Shown piece after piece: positions 10,043 to 17,828 of a DNA stretch of 36,518 nt. Origin of the DNA: Coemansia sp. RSA 1804 (lineage: Eukaryota; Kickxellomycota; Kickxellomycetes; Kickxellales; Kickxellaceae); assembly GCA_027578815.1 (NCBI GenBank), contig JANBTH010000096.1, positions 1 through 36,518 of the forward strand. Reading direction: 5' to 3'. The notes under the pieces were generated by a model. It was not told the origin of the DNA and did no database searches. It saw only the letters and a program-made list of their open reading frames with translations. Within the stretch, counting starts at the first letter, position 1, and each line of letters starts with the position of its first letter. The position numbers were made by a program, and so were the translations under genes.

Positions 10043-10181
10043 AAAACGAATAGTAAAATAAATTGTGCATGAGAAAACCCAATGTCGTGCGGTGTGCGTA
10101 TTAATTCAGATAGATGTGCGTCATTTAACTGTAGTCCTAAAAATAAAATTAATAGAGAAAAGGTAGGGGGCAAATGAGTCT

Positions 10182-10209
10182 GCTTCTCCAAGAACAAAAA
10201 TAAAGACTT
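10182..10209. promoter_or_regulatory. Upstream block shared with the paralogous gene
   Basis: About 150 bp beyond the TATA element; aligns with 11596-11625 at roughly 24 of 30 positions allowing small gaps (GCTTYTCC, then GAACRAAAA, then GACTT). Candidate upstream activating sequence or simply duplicated flank. Confidence 0.4.
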
Positions 10210-10228
10210 AGTGTTATGATGACATAGG

Positions 10229-10265
10229 ATATGTTAACATTTGATCGAAATGTTAACATTCGATG
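10229..10265. repeat. Tandem TGTTAACATT motif
   Basis: Two near-identical units 19 bp apart: TGTTAACATTTGAT (10232-10245) and TGTTAACATTCGATG (10251-10265). The first is the inverted partner of 9637-9655 and shares TTAACATTTGAT with the perfect inverted repeats at 16738 and 17813. Confidence 0.5.
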
Positions 10266-11116
10266 CAAAAGTAAACATCTCTGGTCATCACAAGTAGCAT
10301 TTTCGTATTAGGATTTGATCTATAGTAGTGTACTCTTTTAATAGTGGATGATCGGTGGCTATAAAAGCACCGATATTCACTATTAGAAAGGAGAATGTTT
10401 CTTTAGGTAGTTTTGAAAGTAATTTTATTAAAAGAAAATTAAAAAGTCTACGATACTTAGTGTCCACGTAGGGGGAAATATGTTTCAATGGGATTTCAAG
10501 TGGAATATAAAGAGTATGTTATTTACTATAAGGAAACCTATAAAACTACTATTCAGGACAAGCCGCGGCTTTTATACGTTGGCGCTCATTGTCCGGTACA
10601 GCTTATAACATTCTTATTATCCTTTGTGAGGATGTTGTGTTAGACACCGATCTCAGATCATCACTCATTATACAGAGTCGCGTATCATTATCAGGGCTGA
10701 TTGATATTAGTCGCTGATCTCAAGTCCTTACTCATTGCTCTGAGCAACAAATAGGCTCAGTACGGTCATATGAATATAGACTCAATACATAAGCGATATA
10801 CAAGGAACTTCTCATTCTTTTTACACCCAGGTGTCAAGCTGAATTCTCTAAAATCCGTTGCAAGTAAAGGGGTGTAAGCAGTCCTCTCTATGACTCACAT
10901 GCACAGGAATTGGCGCGTTATATTAATGGTTTTAAAAATACACATTCCACTAGTGCTATAAATTTTGGTTACCAATTTATTGTTAATTTTAAATTCCAAA
11001 TACAACTACTTGAAAAATAACAGCTCAAAACACATTTACTCTTCCAATGGCACCACATTTTGCATGTTGTTTGCCTTTTTTCAACCATGATAAAAAGTAT
11101 AACATTCTGTCACTTG
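10266..11116. other. Gene-free AT-rich stretch with a higher-complexity block
   Basis: No convincing gene. From about 10550 to 10900 base composition becomes more even, which looks like inserted or decayed sequence. It contains small inverted repeats: TTACACCC (10821-10828) with GGGTGTAA (10870-10877), and the hairpin ACACC-CA-GGTGT (10823-10834). I could not find clear terminal repeats, so I do not call a transposon. Confidence 0.35.
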
Positions 11117-11326
11117 TTATCTAAGCCTAGCACACATCTGATCATGTGTGATTCTACCGCTGTTTACATGATATGTAAAGCTATTCGCACTAAGACCTCC
11201 ATGGCCGTTGGCTGCTTGGGATTGAAATATAATATTAGAAGGCGTGCCACCATATTGGCGTATATCGTAATATGTAGGATCGCCACTAACCTTATAGTGC
11301 AGATTTGCATATGGAGCTGCAGGCAT
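11117..11326 (-). CDS. Small orphan protein B (69 aa), paralogue of the gene at 9715
   Basis: Same length as gene A and about 55% identical by eye, sharing APYA-L-Y near the start, IRQYGGTPSN (22-31), then AANGHG (38-43), SFTY-VN and a C-terminal IT---M---L. DNA identity is strikingly high around the core: both carry CCATGGCCGTTGGCTGCTT and GCCACCATATTGGCG on the + strand, pointing to a fairly recent tandem duplication. One cysteine (position 64) and an extra C-terminal arginine distinguish it from A. No targeting signal or membrane segment is seen. It has its own TATA element at 11448-11464, about 127 bp from the ATG. Function unknown; I know of no named domain that fits. Confidence 0.72.
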   Translation of the reverse strand: MPAAPYANLHYKVSGDPTYYDIRQYGGTPSNIIFQSQAANGHGGLSANSFTYHVNSGRITHDQMCARLR

Positions 11327-11447
11327 TATTGAAGGAGAACACCGATTGAATTACTAAAGTCGCAAGTATCGTATGATGAGGTTGTTGTGAATTGCAGTCG
11401 CTACAAAGAAAAAGAAGAAATGGGAGGAATTTGATATACAGGATGTT

Positions 11448-11464
11448 GGCCTTTATATACGGCC
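11448..11464 (-). promoter_or_regulatory. TATA element of orphan gene B, flanked by GGCC on both sides
   Basis: Minus strand GGCCGTATATAAAGGCC: a TATATAAA box enclosed by GGCC at each end. Gene A has GGCC on the 5' side and AGCCC on the other. The following TTTTGGCC context is also shared. Confidence 0.65.
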
Positions 11465-11595
11465 AAAATAAGAATAAAAAATGTATACTGAATGTGGAAA
11501 ATGCAATATTTTATATGCATATTTTTATGCAGATACCCGGCAGTCCTTTGACATATCCCCTGTCACTTTTAAATAGAGATGGGGTGGATAAAGCG

Positions 11596-11625
11596 GCTTT
11601 TCCCGAGAACGAAAAATGAGGACTT
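11596..11625. promoter_or_regulatory. Upstream block of orphan gene B
   Basis: Counterpart of 10182-10209, again about 140-150 bp beyond the TATA element, so the duplication unit includes at least 300 bp of upstream DNA. Confidence 0.4.
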
Positions 11626-11628
11626 GAT

Positions 11629-12113
11629 GTGTCTACGCGGACAAATGTCCAATAAATTATATCCATATATATTCAACATGTGAACGATATACATGAACTC
11701 CTTTTACTGTCTTTAGTTTTCTTTCACGCCAAACTCTTGCCGCTATTTCATTTCAAAGGAACCGAATGAATCCAATATCATTATAAACATTTCAATTAAC
11801 AACTTTCCCTAGTTAAAATGGGCATGGACGGTCTCTCCAACACGTCGGAAGTGGGAATTTATTTCTTAGATGCGGCAAATGTTGGACTGTGGAATTAATA
11901 GAGCAAAAACTGGAATCATTCGCAAGGATAGAATCATATTTTTCCACCTTCATTTTTTCTCCGCAACCAGAACTTTAGAGTTTTTAGAAAAGAAAAATAG
12001 CTGTCAAGAGATGCAAACAGCAACAAAAAGAAGCTCCGCCTCCGCACTCGTGCCTTTTAAAGAGTGAAAATACGGGTTGGGGCGAAAAAGGAAATATGAC
12101 TTTGTGATGTTTC
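11629..12113. other. Intergenic, no gene seen
   Basis: 485 bp, AT-rich. A short frame at 11870-12067 has no protein-like character. It contains the 3' UTR of the downstream-ending thioredoxin gene. Confidence 0.45.
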
Positions 12114-14402
12114 CTAATCAGCCTTTACAAGTGTTTCAGTGCCAGTCACCGAAAGCCCTCTTCTTCTGGCGGATCTCCCACGACGGGCAAACGCAAGGTA
12201 GACAAGCGCAACCACAGCCAACAGGGACAAGATCGCACGCATTGTCGTAGCAAACAACACGGCCCAAACAGCGTTTACGGCGGAGACAACACCGTGGACG
12301 GCTTGAATAATGATAGACTTGTTGGAATGAGAACGGAGCTTTCCGGCCACAGCGTCGCGCACAGCCATGAAGATTCCCATCTTTGACGGCTCGATCGGCT
12401 GACCACGCGCATCGGCCACGTAGTAGGAATCGTCGTTGGGTTGCGCAATAATGATGGCAGGCCAGTTGGCGCGGCGGACGCGGAAGACGCGCTCGATGTA
12501 GCCGTCCCACTTGTTGCCATCCACCCACGCAAACCGCACAGTAGGCGATGACGCTGCCTTGCTGTCGGTGCTGCGCTGATGCGAGACAGCCGCCGACCGC
12601 ACAATGTCGCGGTACTCGTTGACGTAGGCGTCGCCCTGCGACGTATCCAGCACCGCAAGCACCAGGTAGTCGGAGTCGTAGAACAGCGCGTCCGAGTTCT
12701 CGCGACTCAGCTCCGGCAGAATCGAGAACCGCTCCGCGTAGAACCACTCGCGCAGATCATCGTCGCTCGACAAGTGACCACCAAACTGGGCCACATTGCC
12801 GTCCTTCAGCGCCGCAAGCACAGGCAGCGCCTTGCTGTTATCAGGTAATATCTGGCGCCCAAGCTCAGCGGTGCTTGCAATAAGCAGCTGCCTGGACAGG
12901 AACAGCTTCTTCGCATTGGCCTTGACGTAGTCCAGCGCAGCGTGCGCCTTGCGTGCGCCAGCGGTATCGGCAGCATCGTAGGCAAATACAAACACCACAT
13001 CGTGGTCCTTCTGCGCGCGATGAAGATCGTCCACCGACTGCGCGTCAATCGGATGCGCCAGCATGCGATCCACATAGTCCAGCAGATTCTCCAGGTCGCG
13101 GCTGCCCTTGTAGTCGTTGGTCTCGCCCTCCCACAGCATCTTCAGCGTCGGGTAACCCTGCACGCCGTGGCTGGTGCACAGCGACCCTGTCTTCTCGCAG
13201 TTGACGCTGCCAATGTTGATGCGTCCCTTGACCGAGTCCGCCAGCTTCTCCCACACAGGCGCCAGATGCTGGCAGTGCGGACACCACTCTGCGTAGAACT
13301 TGATGAACCACGGTCCCTTGCTGGTCTTTTCCGCAAAGTTCTCCTTTGTCAGCTCAACCACCACGCCCTCGGCGTTGTACACGAGCGCATCGTCGGCTTT
13401 GTCTGCGCTGCCGAGCTCTGTCTTTGCGCCATCAGCAATAGTGTCGGGATCAGGCTTCTCTGCAAGAGGGTCGGTATTCGGTGCGTTTTTCTCTGCCTCC
13501 TGCTGCTGCTGCTTCGCCTGCTGCTTCTCCAGATCGTTGCCAACGTCGTCCCAGTCGCGGTTGTCGTTGGCAACCACCGGCTCTGGCGTCTTGTCCTGAA
13601 GCTCGCCGCTCTCCAGACGCTTGGGCAGCTTTGCCGCATACTCCTTCATTGGATCGTACCTGTACTTGACAACCATCTCCTCGACAAACTTGCCATTGAC
13701 GAAAAGGTTGATGGTTGGATACCCGTCAACATGGTTTTCCTCACAGAGCTTTCTGTTTTCCAAACAGTTGACTTCGCCAAACAAAATCCCACTGGCTGCT
13801 AATTCGGGAGCCAAATCATCCGCCATCTTGGTCCACTCGGGCTTCATGCGGTTGCAGTGCGGACAATACGGGGAGTAGTGTTTGACGAGCCAAACACCAG
13901 TCTGCGCATTCTGCGTGAAATTCGACGCATCCAGCACCACACTGTTTTCGCTGTATTTCGACTTTTGCACCGCCGTTTTCTTATCCTTGCTGTCAGCTAC
14001 CGCCTTATCAATGAAATCAAGCGCCTCCTGCTCGCTCTTGTCGCCCTCGATAAACGCAAACCGCTTGCCATTTTGGAACGCAATAACCGACGGCCACCCA
14101 GTAACCCCGTTATCACGGCACGTATTCGTGTTCTCCGAACAATCGAGCTCTCCGAAATACACACCCTGCTCACCCAGCTGCTGTGCGCGTAGCGATACCG
14201 CGTTCTCCCACTTTGGCTGGAATGTCCGGCAGTGCGGGCAGTACGGTGAGAAATGCTTCACGAGCCACGTGCCTTCCTTGGTTGTCGACTCGAAATTCGA
14301 CTTGTTTAGAATGTGAGTCTTCCCGCCCACCGGTGCGGCTTGGGCAATCGCTTGTCCCAGCCCCAGGAGCAGGGCGCTCAGAAACAGCCGTTTCAAAAAC
14401 AT
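12114..14402 (-). CDS. ER membrane protein with three thioredoxin domains (PDI-like, Eps1/TMX type)
   Basis: 762 residues. Signal peptide (about 1-22, LFLSALLLGLGQAIAQA), then thioredoxin domain 1 (active site CPHC 55-58), domain 2 (CPHC 180-183), an acidic/Gln-rich linker (about 260-340), domain 3 (CPHC 374-377), a long C-terminal region without an active site, a transmembrane helix (about 718-739) and a short basic tail RRGRSARRRG. There is no KDEL-type retrieval signal. Expected role: disulphide formation, reduction or isomerisation on secretory proteins, with catalytic domains in the ER lumen. All three sites are CPHC instead of the CGHC of classical PDI. Each of the first two domains has a further cysteine pair after the active site (for example C88/C95). 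Overall form resembles yeast Eps1 or animal TMX3; assignment to a single orthologue is uncertain. Confidence 0.88.
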   Translation of the reverse strand: MFLKRLFLSALLLGLGQAIAQAAPVGGKTHILNKSNFESTTKEGTWLVKHFSPYCPHCRTFQPKWENAVSLRAQQLGEQGVYFGELDCSENTNTCRDNGVTGWPSVIAFQNGKRFAFIEGDKSEQEALDFIDKAVADSKDKKTAVQKSKYSENSVVLDASNFTQNAQTGVWLVKHYSPYCPHCNRMKPEWTKMADDLAPELAASGILFGEVNCLENRKLCEENHVDGYPTINLFVNGKFVEEMVVKYRYDPMKEYAAKLPKRLESGELQDKTPEPVVANDNRDWDDVGNDLEKQQAKQQQQEAEKNAPNTDPLAEKPDPDTIADGAKTELGSADKADDALVYNAEGVVVELTKENFAEKTSKGPWFIKFYAEWCPHCQHLAPVWEKLADSVKGRINIGSVNCEKTGSLCTSHGVQGYPTLKMLWEGETNDYKGSRDLENLLDYVDRMLAHPIDAQSVDDLHRAQKDHDVVFVFAYDAADTAGARKAHAALDYVKANAKKLFLSRQLLIASTAELGRQILPDNSKALPVLAALKDGNVAQFGGHLSSDDDLREWFYAERFSILPELSRENSDALFYDSDYLVLAVLDTSQGDAYVNEYRDIVRSAAVSHQRSTDSKAASSPTVRFAWVDGNKWDGYIERVFRVRRANWPAIIIAQPNDDSYYVADARGQPIEPSKMGIFMAVRDAVAGKLRSHSNKSIIIQAVHGVVSAVNAVWAVLFATTMRAILSLLAVVALVYLAFARRGRSARRRGLSVTGTETLVKAD

Positions 14403-14831
14403 TGTAATCTAGCGTTGTTGTTAGAAAAAAAAAAAAGGGATGGAGGGAAATGAGCGGAATAGAGGGAAAAAATAAAAAAGGAAAGGAAAAGTGAGTGCAG
14501 CGGAAGGGGAAAAGAAAAGAAAAGAAAGAAACAAGCATGAGCGCGGATCAAATGCAAGCCACGCTTGATTTCATTGAATTGATGCTTGTCTGCACCAATC
14601 GGCATGGTGAGAGGTTGCGCCAACCAGAAAGAAGCACCAGCAGACAGGCATCAATTGTCCTTTCCAACCATACAAATCTTTATAACGTCTTTGAGATAGA
14701 TTATTACAGGTTTAACAAGGCGAAAAATACTTATCGACACTTTACACTTCAACTATGATCATGCACAATAGATCCTTTTAGCAAAATTCTAATACACAGC
14801 TTCCTCTCGGTAAGAAGAAAAGTTAAGCAGC
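14403..14831. other. Promoter region of the thioredoxin gene with purine-rich tract
   Basis: 429 bp. The first 130 bp are almost pure purine on the + strand (A/G-rich, 14423-14530), thus pyrimidine-rich on the transcribed strand just upstream of the ATG. No gene is seen. Confidence 0.5.
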
Positions 14832-15785
14832 CTAAGAGTTCTCAATCTCGGCAGCCAGCTCATCAGTCAGCATCCCAATCACAACACACGCCATCTCGGC
14901 CGAATGCGCAGTCACAAAGGCGTGTGAAATGCCACCACTGCACAGCCGCACCACGCCCTGGGTGTTGACAGCGCGCATCCTCTCGTACCGATCCTCGGGC
15001 ACCCACATATCGTCGGTTCCATAGTACATTACGAACTTGCCACCGGTACTCGCATACAGCTCCTCGTCAAGATCCACAATCCGCCGCATCTCATCGGCCG
15101 CCATCGTCAGCACGCTATTGACACACGATCCGTGGAGCATCTTATCCACCACCACACGCGTGTTGGTGTCGCCAAGACTCTTGGACAACGACGCCAGTCT
15201 GACTATTGTGCTAGTCGGAAGCAGCCATCGGAGAACATCGATGATCCCTGCCACCACCTGCCGCACGCCAGGCCGGAACAGAACACGCAGCTGTCTGCCG
15301 CGCGGCGTGTCCGCTATCTTGTCAACCGTCGGAAACAGACTAAACACGCGTGCCACGCGGTCGGTACGCACAGCAACGATCCGCTGCGCCATGTAGCTCC
15401 CAATACTGTGTCCGCAAAGCAGCATTCGGGGCCTCTCCTCAGTATCGTACGTCTGGTCGATTATGTCAAACATAGCCAGCGTGTTGGTGACCTGGTCTTC
15501 CAGGCCATATGTTTTGGTGCTCCGGTACTGCTGTCCGCGGTTGTCGCTAAACAGCGTGTGGCCCAAGTGCGACGTTCCAATTATGTCCAGATCCTTTTTG
15601 AATTTCGCATGCAGTTCGTTGCAAAAGTCAATGTAGAAATCTATTAACCCTGGATTCCCCGGAATCATTAGCAGAACTGCACGCGGTCGAATTCCTGTGC
15701 ATGGCCAGAACAGCACCTCGCGCACTTCGCCGCATACTGTCCAGCTGCTTCGTTGTGGTAGAGAAACCAGCGATGCAAACGACAT
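14832..15785 (-). CDS. Lipid droplet-associated hydrolase (LDAH family)
   Basis: 317 residues, the usual size for the LDAH (C2orf43/UPF0554) alpha/beta-hydrolase family, which localises to lipid droplets and is reported to influence sterol ester and triacylglycerol turnover. Visible motifs: oxyanion-side PGNPGLIDFY (42-51), nucleophile elbow GHSIGSY with Ser127, candidate acid in YGTDDMW (D258 or D259) and candidate catalytic His in GGISHAF (H288). A hydrophobic stretch (about 177-205, VAGIIDVLRWLLP) may bind the droplet surface. The start ATG at 15785 gives a normal N-terminus. Same strand as the thioredoxin gene, separated by its promoter. Confidence 0.88.
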   Translation of the reverse strand: MSFASLVSLPQRSSWTVCGEVREVLFWPCTGIRPRAVLLMIPGNPGLIDFYIDFCNELHAKFKKDLDIIGTSHLGHTLFSDNRGQQYRSTKTYGLEDQVTNTLAMFDIIDQTYDTEERPRMLLCGHSIGSYMAQRIVAVRTDRVARVFSLFPTVDKIADTPRGRQLRVLFRPGVRQVVAGIIDVLRWLLPTSTIVRLASLSKSLGDTNTRVVVDKMLHGSCVNSVLTMAADEMRRIVDLDEELYASTGGKFVMYYGTDDMWVPEDRYERMRAVNTQGVVRLCSGGISHAFVTAHSAEMACVVIGMLTDELAAEIENS

Positions 15786-16165
15786 GTGATAAATAGGTCT
15801 CTATTTAACTGCGGCTATCCCCAATGAACAAACCGCAATTGCCGTCTTGAAAATTAAAGAAAGAGTTTAGAAATATTAAAAATAAAAAAGACCAAAAAAG
15901 GCAGTTGGGGATCGAAAGAGAGAAAAAGGTTTTATTTTTGAAAAAAGCTGATCGGATCTAGAATTTAATGACGTAAGTGTTCTGGTTACAACTGGAAACG
16001 CTTTTCAAATTTTGGTATTTGCTTTTTTTGTCATATATTATTAACCTCTTAATTACTAGCAAAAATTCTTCGGTCAAACTAAAGAGAAAAATAATTTTTT
16101 AGAACAAAAACGTGGTTTGCTATGTATTCTACTCTATTACTACTGAATCTTGCAACTATTCCGCA
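15786..16165. other. Intergenic AT-rich DNA
   Basis: 380 bp, including the promoter of the LDAH-like gene. No further coding signal is seen. Confidence 0.45.
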
Positions 16166-16417
16166 TTATCTTTTAGAATTTATTTGCTCTGCAAATGTCT
16201 TCAATGCTACAGCAATGTTAGGGCTGTCATTTGATTTTATTTGAAAATTCTTTCCATCTCCAACAGGCACAACTGATGCCGGTCCTTTTATCCTTGCAAA
16301 AATTGCAACAATATCATTTTTATTTATAACAGCCCGAGAAGACGTGATTATAAGCTTACTTCCTTGTGTAATTGAATTAAATGCTGTTCTGCGTAGAGCA
16401 GTTTGTGTAAATAATAT
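16166..16417 (-). pseudogene. 5'-truncated coding remnant of unknown family
   Basis: An 83-codon open frame with protein-like composition but no ATG anywhere in frame. It reads through GSKLIITSSRAVINKNDIVAI, then IKGPASVVPVGDGKNF, and ends ALKTFAEQINSKR before a TAA. The frame is closed upstream by TGA at 16418-16420. A splice-acceptor-like CTACGCAG lies near its beginning, so it could be the last exon of a gene whose other exons are lost or unrecognised. A TATATAAA sits at 16437-16444 on the same strand, too close to allow a first exon. I do not recognise the family. It sits between the LDAH-like gene and the FunK1 remnant, on the same strand as both. Confidence 0.45.
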
Positions 16418-16929
16418 TCAAACGACAAACCCAGCGTTTATATAGTAATAGACGTACAAATGTTTTATACAACATTTTAAAAATACAGCACATGTAATCA
16501 ATACGTAGTTAATATGTACCAGTTTCCGTTTGTTCAGCATTACATAATTTTAATTTGCCATCCACAATGACGAATAATTTCATACAACTAAAAATAAGTA
16601 CGAATTTCAAACTTTTAAATGTTGAAAATTTTAATTGCATAGACAGCCTAGCACAGGAGTATTTGAAATATTAGATTCAGGGTACAGCCTATGATAATAG
16701 CTCTCAAGCTACAGCGACAAACTATGATATAAAGACATATTAACATTTGATGGCGTTTCTTGGCTAGTGCTTAAATAGCAATTTTGCTGAAATGGTAAAA
16801 AAAACCTTTATTTGGAGACGAACCTTTTTTTTTTTACCTTTTATCGTAAATCTGTATAATTGTTGCATGTAAGTTCCAAAGCCCTGAGCTGTTGCCCGTT
16901 ATTTAATTGCTATAATAGATTTTCTCAAT
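16418..16929. other. AT-rich spacer containing the left inverted repeat
   Basis: No gene. Holds the 16-bp repeat at 16738-16753 and the sequence immediately downstream of the FunK1 fragment's stop codon. Confidence 0.45.
16738..16753. repeat. Left arm of a perfect 16-bp inverted repeat
   Basis: TATTAACATTTGATGG, matched exactly in inverted orientation at 17813-17828; the two enclose 1.09 kb containing the FunK1 fragment. If the outermost TA on each side is a target duplication, the remaining 14-bp arms look like short terminal repeats of a TA-targeting element. No transposase is inside. Confidence 0.5.
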
Positions 16930-17742
16930 TCAATGCGCTAGAATGTAGAACAGCAATTTAACAACGTCCATGGGTAATTGGCTGCTTTTTTGGGATAGAA
17001 CATCCGGACACGCATAGACAATTGTGTCAGTCAATTGGTTGCTGCTGACGCTTGTTCTGCTTTCTTGCGCCTCTAGGAAAAGACCGAACTCCCAGTCGAT
17101 TATCATTGCGCTGTTTGTAAGGATCATTAGGTTTCCTGACGATATGTCTCGGTGAAGCACGTGTTTCTCGTTGCCTGACCAGGCTGCATAGATTGTGTGC
17201 AAATAGCCGCAGACGACATCCAAAAGCACCCAGTGATTATGCTTGGATCCGCTACAAAGCTTGCTTATATATTTGCTGATTCCAATCCCGCATTCCTCTA
17301 GAATAAGGATATCGCAGTTTGCTGCAACGCACTCTGGGTTACATGCAATCTCTTTGCTAAACAGAACCTGCGGAATGTTTGGCACACACATCTCGTGCAG
17401 CAGCTTATAAATATGCTGCTCAGATCTACGAGAGCTATATCGCTATTGAATCTTGACAACAGCCTCAGGTTTGCCAAGCTGGTCTCCATTTTGTGTGTCA
17501 ATGCTTACCCTATGAACCCATGATGTTGTGCCTATCGGGAATAGAACACAATCACCAAGATAGCTACTGTCAAGAAACTGTACGCAGTCCGCATGCTCCT
17601 TTGCTCCAACAACTACCAAAAGTATTGCCTTGCCTTTGGAGTCGCTCTGTTCTAACCTGTGTAGCCAAAAGTGGTTGCCGCAGACACCAATAATTGAGAT
17701 ACAAAAACCATACCATTTGTAAATAAAAGTAAAACAATGATT
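16930..17742 (-). pseudogene. FunK1-type protein kinase fragment, disrupted
   Basis: About 271 codons of kinase-like sequence broken by one in-frame TAG (17443-17445) and cut at both ends. Upstream of the stop: KWYGFCISIIGVCG, then GTTSWVHRVSID and PEAVVKIQ, corresponding to the start of the kinase fold. Downstream: RRSEQHIYKLLHE, then the catalytic loop HRDISSGNLMIL, metal-binding Asp in MIIDWEFG, and a stop after LLFYILAH, in the middle of the C-lobe. FunK1 kinases are fungal-specific, usually far longer, and expanded in many fungi. A 153-residue piece starting at ATG 17391 is open, but it lacks the glycine loop and the VVK lysine and so should be inactive. Translation resumes in the same frame after the TAG, so a point nonsense mutation is the simplest cause. 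The upstream frame is closed by TAA at 17743. Confidence 0.8.
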
Positions 17743-17812
17743 GTTATAATATCTGAATATTAAAATTTTGTATTATTGGAATTATTTTTTATTTAAACAT
17801 AATCCTAAAATA

Positions 17813-17828
17813 CCATCAAATGTTAATA
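17813..17828. repeat. Right arm of the 16-bp inverted repeat
   Basis: CCATCAAATGTTAATA, exact reverse complement of 16738-16753. It lies 71 bp upstream of the FunK1 fragment's 5' boundary. Confidence 0.5.

Noticed and set aside
9925..10197. N-terminal extension of orphan gene A (91 further residues)
   Set aside because: The paralogue starts at the equivalent of 9924, and the extension covers the conserved TATA element.
10550..10900. Solo LTR
   Set aside because: No matching TG...CA termini with a short target duplication could be found by eye.
12942..13802. 286-codon plus-strand frame opposite the thioredoxin gene
   Set aside because: Antisense to conserved active-site domains; no family match.
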